DNA of 64,000 bases from Candidatus Nitrosotenuis cloacae (lineage in GTDB: Archaea; Thermoproteota; Nitrososphaeria; Nitrososphaerales; Nitrosopumilaceae): the NCBI RefSeq assembly GCF_026768455.1, contig NZ_JAPPVQ010000015.1, positions 102,192-166,191 on the forward strand. The letters run 5' to 3'. Shown here piece by piece: positions 59,471 to 64,000 of this stretch. Positions within the stretch are counted from its first letter, which is position 1. Each line of letters begins with the position of its first letter. Made by a program: the position numbers and the translations under genes. Under the pieces are notes generated by a model. That model made no database searches. It had not been told where the DNA came from and saw only the letters and a program-made list of their open reading frames with translations.

Positions 59471-60817
59471 ATGGACAGAAGTATCTTGATTGGACTAGTC
59501 ACTGCCTTAGCTGGAGTGGCAGTAAGCACGCTCATCGCACTCCCTGACACACAACCGCACACATCATTTGCAGACAGGTCTTCTGTTCCATCTTCCCCGA
59601 CAACTAGGGAATTCACCATAATTGCACAGGATACGACAATTGAGATTGCGCCTGGAGTGCGCGTGGAAGCATGGACATTTAATGGAACCATACCTGGCCC
59701 GACACTACGCGCCACCGAGGGGGACAGAGTGATAATTCACTTCATTAACGAAAGCCATCTCCCACACACGATTCACCTGCATGGGGATCACAACGAAAAA
59801 AATGACGGAGTCTTTCAGGAAGTGCTCCCAAATCAGTCATATACGTACGACTTTATAGCAGAGCCTGCTGGCGCATTGATGTATCACTGCCATGTGATGC
59901 CTGTAACACAGCACATCCGAAACGGTTTGTACGGCGCATTCATCGTGGATCCAAAGGAACAACCAGAGCCTGCAAGAGAATACGTGCTGGTAAAAGGCGA
60001 ATACGACCTACAGGACCAAGAGACGTGGCAACCAGACTATGTGTTCTTCAACGGATACGCAGATCAGTACTGGAACAGTCCACTTGAGGCAAAGACTGGC
60101 GAGCTTGTCAGAATATACTATGTAGACATGGGGGCGATGGCATCATTTGGATATCACATACACGGAACCATCTTTGACGCAATAGCATCCGGGATATGGG
60201 AAAATGATCCTGTAAGGGCGCAGACGTGGGAGGTGTCGCCAGGAAACGCGGCAATATTTGAGGCACGTTGGAAGGAGCCGGGCAGGTACCTATTCCACGT
60301 GCACGGAGTACCGGAAGAAAAAGGGACGATGGCGTACTTTAACGTAGTTGACGCACCTGCAAGCGCAGTGGATGGTAAAGACATTGCAAAAACCAAGTCA
60401 ATTTACATGTGGAAATGGCAGAAGGACCTGCTCACAAAATTGCAGGCAGCAGATGCAGACGGAACTGCAATACAGCCTACTGACGCACCTGCCGGAGAAT
60501 CTCACCTTGAGCACATGGGAATACCGATATCGCCTGTAGTGGTTGCGACCACCTCCTGTGAAATAGAGCAGGGTGCTGCGATGCAGTCCACAAACAAGTC
60601 GTTCTATCCGCAAAAGACTCGGGTCAACGTGGGGGATACGGTGCAGTGGAAAAACAACGACAGCTCCATTCACACCGTAACCAGTACCGACGGTCTGTTT
60701 GATTCTGGCATGATGATGGCAAACGACGAGTTTGAGTACAAGTTTGAAGGTGTAGGCGAGTATGATTACTACTGTCTGTTGCATCCATGGATGAAAGGCT
60801 CAATCAGCGTCGTATGA
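59471..60817 (+). CDS. Two-domain multicopper oxidase fused to plastocyanin-like domain
   Basis: A 448-residue exported copper protein with an N-terminal signal/anchor (about 1-22). Cupredoxin domain 1 has H99, H102/H104 and HCH 139-141 with H148. Domain 2 has H229/H231 and H276/H278. Together these give the eight His of a trinuclear centre, plus a type 1 site (H99, C140, H148) whose axial Met is replaced by Leu153. A C-terminal plastocyanin-like domain adds H401, C435, H438 and M441. It may act as an oxidase or in nitrite/NO chemistry outside the cell. ATG 59471, with TATA-like TTGAATATTA about 28 bp upstream. Confidence 0.88.
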   Translation: MDRSILIGLVTALAGVAVSTLIALPDTQPHTSFADRSSVPSSPTTREFTIIAQDTTIEIAPGVRVEAWTFNGTIPGPTLRATEGDRVIIHFINESHLPHTIHLHGDHNEKNDGVFQEVLPNQSYTYDFIAEPAGALMYHCHVMPVTQHIRNGLYGAFIVDPKEQPEPAREYVLVKGEYDLQDQETWQPDYVFFNGYADQYWNSPLEAKTGELVRIYYVDMGAMASFGYHIHGTIFDAIASGIWENDPVRAQTWEVSPGNAAIFEARWKEPGRYLFHVHGVPEEKGTMAYFNVVDAPASAVDGKDIAKTKSIYMWKWQKDLLTKLQAADADGTAIQPTDAPAGESHLEHMGIPISPVVVATTSCEIEQGAAMQSTNKSFYPQKTRVNVGDTVQWKNNDSSIHTVTSTDGLFDSGMMMANDEFEYKFEGVGEYDYYCLLHPWMKGSISVV

Positions 60818-61336
60818 TCAGACCATAAATGTCAGAGTGATCATGCGCGCATCAGTCTCTATGCTGATTGGCTTTTCCAGTACGTTCCTGAAGATGAGCT
60901 CTAATACTGTCTTGTGATATAGCGACCAGTTTTTTCCAAGGTCATGTTTGATGATGTACGTATGAGTGTCATTTTTGACGTCGTGGTTCATGTCGAACCC
61001 TGACATGTTCATTCTAGTCTCAAACCATGACATAAACGACTCCAAATTCATGGTGCCCTTCATGAATGTCGCAATGTCCTTTACTATTTCTCCGCCTACC
61101 TTCTTGGCAATGTCGATTACCTCCTTTTCGCTCAGCTTTTTAAAAAGAGAGTCCAGCACGGGTCTGGCAACTGGAATCATGCCGACCTTTGACTCAAATA
61201 CGTCCCATTCCATGTATCTCTTTAGAATCTGGTTTACCAGTACGTTGAGACTCAGGCCCTGTTTTTCCGACTCTTTTCTCAGCTTTTCTAAAACTAAATT
61301 ATCCAGCCTAAATGATATGGTGTCTGATTTTTTCAT
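60818..61336 (-). CDS. Ribbon-helix-helix DNA-binding protein with C-terminal domain
   Basis: A 172-residue protein. Residues 1-45 form a ribbon-helix-helix unit (SDTISFRLDNLVLEKLRK, then GLSLNVLVNQILKRYMEW). The remaining 125 residues form an alpha/beta domain with DTHTYIIKHDLGKNWSLYH, of no family I recognise; it could be a ligand-sensing or dimerisation domain. It is convergent with the multicopper oxidase, with stops abutting at 60817/60818. It is probably a transcription regulator; its targets are unknown. Confidence 0.78.
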   Translation of the reverse strand: MKKSDTISFRLDNLVLEKLRKESEKQGLSLNVLVNQILKRYMEWDVFESKVGMIPVARPVLDSLFKKLSEKEVIDIAKKVGGEIVKDIATFMKGTMNLESFMSWFETRMNMSGFDMNHDVKNDTHTYIIKHDLGKNWSLYHKTVLELIFRNVLEKPISIETDARMITLTFMV

Positions 61337-61474
61337 TCTCTCATTGCTGTTTGATTAGATTAAGAATTTTTCCATATTTTCGCACAAAAATTTGCCGTTT
61401 TTTCTGTGCACTCCCTGCAAATACCAAATGAAATGGTGACTCTGGATTTTAAAAAAAACGAAGTTAGCGATGTT

Positions 61475-61675
61475 TTAGGTGCTAGTGCCGCCCTTGTTCT
61501 TGCCCGGACATGACTTGCCGTCTTTTCCTTCATATTTTACGTCGGAATGATTCTGCAAGACGTCCGTGTCTGCCGGCTCTGCAAATGCAGTCGTCATTGG
61601 GGAAATCACTCCTGCAAATACGGCTGCTACGGCAACAAGTGCGATCATGCTGATCTTTTGATTTCTAGTCATCAT
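61475..61675 (-). CDS. Small exported protein, unknown
   Basis: A 66-residue protein with a clear signal peptide (basic start MMTRNQK, hydrophobic IALVAVAAVFAGVI, cut probably after AFA). The mature part of about 34 residues is charged and ends in GKSCPGKNKGGTST. Only one cysteine, so no internal disulfide is possible. A minus-strand TATA-like element lies near 61708-61716. No family recognised. It diverges from the hydrolase gene at 61775, sharing a symmetric intergenic region. Confidence 0.65.
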   Translation of the reverse strand: MMTRNQKISMIALVAVAAVFAGVISPMTTAFAEPADTDVLQNHSDVKYEGKDGKSCPGKNKGGTST

Positions 61676-61701
61676 GCGTTATCATGTGTGTTTTGGTCAA
61701 A

Positions 61702-61736
61702 ATTGGTATTAAGCAATGTGTAACAATGTTACCAAT
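61702..61736. promoter_or_regulatory. Nested inverted repeats between divergent exported-protein genes
   Basis: Outer arms ATTGGTA (61702-61708) and TACCAAT (61730-61736) enclose an inner GTAAC-AAT-GTTAC (61720-61732). It lies between the two start codons at 61675 and 61775 and beside both TATA-like elements, so it could be a shared operator. Confidence 0.4.
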
Positions 61737-61774
61737 GTTTAATTTAGCAATATGGAATCTGCAATGTACTTACA

Positions 61775-62785
61775 ATGAATTACATCGTGCTTTTCACAGC
61801 AATGGTTGCCGTCTCACTCTTGACATCCACGCTTGCCTCAGCTGATGCGGTTCAGATGGACCACGCTGATCACTTTATGCGCTATCAACTGGTGATGTCG
61901 CCGTACAGCCAGTTCCTCAATGATGTACCAATCGGCATGATATCGTGCGGTGAGGGACTAGAACTGATCATGAAAAAGACAAACGGCATGCCTGCATGCG
62001 TCCGCCCATCAACTGTGGCCATCCTACTTGAGCGTGGCTGGGGCATACACGTGATGGCAGATTATGACGTGCAGAACAACAACTCTGGACTCTTCAAGAC
62101 AGGCAAGGGGCCGTTCACGGTTCGAACCGAGGACGTGCAGTATTTTGAAAACTATACAGGGTATCTGGCGCTTCCTGAGGACGAGGGGGTGTTTCCAGGC
62201 GTGGTGATAATCCATGAGTGGTGGGGCCTCAACGACAACATGAAGCAGACCGCAGAGGAGATTGCCTCCCACGGATACGTTGTGCTTGCGGTGGACCTGT
62301 TTGGTAAGGAGCCTGCAACCACGGCCGAGGAGGCAAGGCTGTGGATATCGTCATTTGATCCAGAACGCGGAGTTGCCAACATGAACGGCGCAGTAGACTA
62401 CATCCGTACTAACTACCACTCTGACAAGATCGGCTCGGTGGGATGGTGCTTTGGGGGAGGACAGTCGCTGGCACTTGCCTTGAATAACTCTGACATGGAT
62501 GCAACCGTCATATACTATGGAAGCATCACGTCGGACAAAGAACAACTCTCGTCAATAACCTGGCCGGTGCTTGGAATATTTGCCGGACTGGACACGGGAA
62601 TTCCAGTCGAATCCGTGGAAGAATTCAAGAGATCCCTTGAAGAGCTGCAAATAGAAAATGAAATCTACATCTATCAGAACGTAAACCACGGCTTTGCAAA
62701 CCCATCAGGACAAAGACATGCACCGGGTGAGACTCAGGACGCATGGAAAAAAACTATTGCATTCCTGCACGACACACTACAATAA
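61775..62785 (+). CDS. Exported dienelactone-hydrolase-family protein with N-terminal C-x16-C module
   Basis: A 336-residue protein. It has a signal peptide (about 1-24), then a C-x16-C module at residues 58-75 (CGEGLELIM, then NGMPACVRP, followed by LERGWGI) like that of the exported protein at 23647. An alpha/beta-hydrolase domain follows from about 115: HEWWGLND with Glu148, nucleophile elbow GWCFGGG with Cys225, an Asp near 273, and NHGF with His305. The Cys-Asp-His triad is that of dienelactone hydrolases. The substrate is unknown; location is outside the membrane. Confidence 0.87.
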   Translation: MNYIVLFTAMVAVSLLTSTLASADAVQMDHADHFMRYQLVMSPYSQFLNDVPIGMISCGEGLELIMKKTNGMPACVRPSTVAILLERGWGIHVMADYDVQNNNSGLFKTGKGPFTVRTEDVQYFENYTGYLALPEDEGVFPGVVIIHEWWGLNDNMKQTAEEIASHGYVVLAVDLFGKEPATTAEEARLWISSFDPERGVANMNGAVDYIRTNYHSDKIGSVGWCFGGGQSLALALNNSDMDATVIYYGSITSDKEQLSSITWPVLGIFAGLDTGIPVESVEEFKRSLEELQIENEIYIYQNVNHGFANPSGQRHAPGETQDAWKKTIAFLHDTLQ

Positions 62786-62787
62786 TG

Positions 62788-63330
62788 TTATTTTATCAAA
62801 ACCACTGGACAGTGCGCATTGAGCGCAATGTTTGTCGAGACTCTGCCCAGCATCATCTCCTTTACCATTCCCTTCCCGTGAGTACCCATCACGATATAGT
62901 CAACCTTTCTCATGCTTGCAAATGATATTATGGAATCAGCTATCGTGCTTGATTCTAGAAGCACTGCATCGAAATGAATCTGAAATTTTGCACTTAGTGT
63001 CTCAAGCGTCTTGAATGCCTGCCTGAACTCGGCGTTCCTGCTCTTGCGAACCGACTTTTGTCTGCTCGGCGTGTCGTTTACCCATTCTGACTCCTGGTCC
63101 TCGTTTGTTACTGATATAGCTATTATGGATGCTCCGTACTTTCTTGCTAGGTCTAGCGCGTGTCCAAATGCGCGTATCGCATGCTTGGAATTGTCAAACG
63201 GGACAAGTATGTTTCTGATCAGCGATGTGTTCACTATTTCGCAATGGTTCGGATCCGTGCACACTATCTGACTGCGCTCTGCCAATGTTTGTAGTGTCAC
63301 ATTCGGTTTAAAATAGACGAGTTTGTGCAT
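62788..63330 (-). CDS. Universal stress protein
   Basis: A Usp-domain protein of about 180 residues. The core begins at IRNILVPFDNSKHAIRAFGHALDLARKYGA and ends with VDYIVMGTHGKGMVKEMMLGRVSTNIALNAHCPVVLI; the GTHG and NIALNAHCPV blocks match the ATP-binding Usp type. The start is uncertain: a TATA-like CTTAAATT (63372-63381, minus) puts transcription near 63351, favouring ATG 63330, while GTG 63234 would leave a bare 148-residue Usp domain. It ends two bases after the hydrolase gene, convergently. Confidence 0.85.
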   Translation of the reverse strand: MHKLVYFKPNVTLQTLAERSQIVCTDPNHCEIVNTSLIRNILVPFDNSKHAIRAFGHALDLARKYGASIIAISVTNEDQESEWVNDTPSRQKSVRKSRNAEFRQAFKTLETLSAKFQIHFDAVLLESSTIADSIISFASMRKVDYIVMGTHGKGMVKEMMLGRVSTNIALNAHCPVVLIK

Positions 63331-63501
63331 CACGAAAAGACGTGTCTTTCCAGCCTCAAACAATCTGAAATCAATTTAAGAAGTGAAAAACAACCAAACA
63401 GTGGCCGCAATGAAGAATCAGAGTTATATCTGACATGATGATGTGAAGGCATTTGTCTGAGCTGCCTAATTTCGGTAAAGATTTTTCTTTTACCGCTCAA
63501 G

Positions 63502-63512
63502 TTATATAAAAA
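63502..63512 (+). promoter_or_regulatory. TATA box of tbp
   Basis: TTATATAAAAA is centred about 25 bp before the tbp ATG at 63532, predicting a leaderless mRNA. TBP would thus act on a strong TATA box at its own gene. Confidence 0.7.
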
Positions 63513-63531
63513 CAGGATACACAACCAATCG

Positions 63532-64000
63532 ATGCCACAGACAAAGCCCATTGTTAGCATAGAAAATGTGGTTGCGTCTGCCACAGTTGAACAGAAGATC
63601 GATCTTACAGACGTGACAAAAAAATTTCCAGACACAGAGTGGAACCCCGACCAGTTCCCGGGATTGGTCTTTAGGATCAAAAACCCCAAGACTGCCACGC
63701 TGATATTCTCATCAGGAAAAATGGTCTGCACTGGAGGAAAATCGGAGGACATGGCAGTAAAGGCAGTCAGGTCCGTAGTGCAGCAGCTGCGCAAGGGCGG
63801 AATCAAAATAAAAAATGAGGCAATAGTGACCGTCCAGAACATAGTGGCGTCTGCAAATCTGTGCGGAAAGATACACCTAGAACAGGCCGCAAGGACTCTG
63901 CCAAGAAGCATGTACGAGCCGGAGCAGTTCCCAGGACTAATCCACCGAATGCTTGACCCAAAGACGGTCATCCTGCTGTTTGCGTCAGGAAAGCTTGTCT
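63532..64000 (+). CDS. tbp: TATA-box-binding protein (partial, C-terminus outside window)
   Basis: An open frame from ATG 63532 to the window end (156 codons plus one base). The first repeat reads VSIENVVASATVEQKIDL and FPGLVFRIKNPKTATLIFSSGKMVCTGGKS. The second repeat has begun with VTVQNIVASANL and FPGLIHRMLDPKTVILLFASGKLV. The two-fold saddle repeat is that of TBP, which nucleates archaeal transcription with TFB. Only the last few tens of residues are missing. Leaderless from the TATA box at 63502-63512. Confidence 0.95.
   Translation, partial: MPQTKPIVSIENVVASATVEQKIDLTDVTKKFPDTEWNPDQFPGLVFRIKNPKTATLIFSSGKMVCTGGKSEDMAVKAVRSVVQQLRKGGIKIKNEAIVTVQNIVASANLCGKIHLEQAARTLPRSMYEPEQFPGLIHRMLDPKTVILLFASGKLV

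Noticed and set aside
59471..60817. Straight NirK (copper nitrite reductase) assignment
   Set aside because: The protein has HLH, HCH, HIH and HVH pairs giving a multicopper-oxidase trinuclear set, a Leu axial ligand and an extra plastocyanin domain; a NirK-like activity is possible but not shown.
63330..63971. A 213-codon open frame on the minus strand at the window end
   Set aside because: It is the antisense shadow of TBP, whose two saddle repeats are unmistakable on the plus strand from 63532.

Overview
The window is chromosomal DNA of an archaeon, most likely an ammonia-oxidiser-type member of Nitrososphaerota (Thaumarchaeota), group I.1a-like. Seen in the sequence: archaeal replication and transcription genes (GINS, MCM, Hel308, both RFC subunits, TBP, Alba, thermosome, aIF5B, aIF6), an 11-gene complex I lacking the NADH-input subunits, a three-gene biotin-dependent acyl-CoA carboxylase of the type used in the 3-hydroxypropionate/4-hydroxybutyrate cycle, a Sulfolobus-type zinc ferredoxin, a multicopper oxidase carrying a plastocyanin domain, and many TTG starts. 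No amo genes lie here, so ammonia oxidation is inferred, not shown.

Layout. 1-10 kb: formyl-group hydrolases (creatininase family and PurU), a sugar-phosphate mutase, the L7Ae-S28e-L24e-NDK-aIF5B translation operon, thioredoxin, archease, HisRS, aIF6 and a 3Fe-4S/4Fe-4S ferredoxin. 10-16 kb: RFC small subunit diverging from a tightly overlapped GINS-MCM-Hel308 operon. 16-20 kb: a likely surface-sugar set (GlcNAc-1-P transferase, small membrane protein, hexapeptide acetyltransferase, Trm112-like protein, Gfo/Idh/MocA dehydrogenase), then IlvE and a nucleotidyltransferase-like protein. 20-25 kb: ferredoxin-NADP reductase-like flavoprotein, HEAT-repeat protein, Alba, an isocitrate-lyase-superfamily enzyme, an exported protein and a PadR regulator with a palindromic candidate operator. 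25-31 kb: succinate dehydrogenase, a DUF59 Fe-S protein and ArgH apparently sharing one symmetric TATA box, and an inositol-monophosphatase-family enzyme. 31-35 kb: RFC large subunit between two genes of unknown role, an orphan soluble histidine kinase and a small unknown protein. 35-50 kb: the acyl-CoA carboxylase operon, a peroxiredoxin and the nuoABCDHIJKMLN operon. 50-52.5 kb: a prenyl synthase, a CADD-like protein and a tRNA(CAT) whose 3' end is duplicated 625 bp downstream around a toxin-antitoxin pair, a very small integrated island. 52.6-64 kb: large exported repeat proteins, thermosome and Hsp20 with heat-shock-type promoters, a 9-cysteine miniprotein, the multicopper oxidase, an RHH protein, a dienelactone hydrolase with an N-terminal C-x16-C module, a universal stress protein and the start of TBP.

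Expression signals are readable. Many first genes have a TATA box about 25 bp upstream of the start codon and hence leaderless messages (ferredoxin, alba, gins, argH, nuoA, tbp, the antitoxin). Several other genes carry a GGTGA/GTGAT ribosome-binding motif a few bases before the start, and this was used to choose starts. Eight tRNA genes are present: Leu(TAG), Ser(TGA), Pro(CGG), Ala(GGC), Lys(TTT), Asp(GTC), Glu(TTC) and one with CAT. No rRNA, CRISPR array, integrase or transposase was seen, and no stretch over 300 bp lacks a gene.
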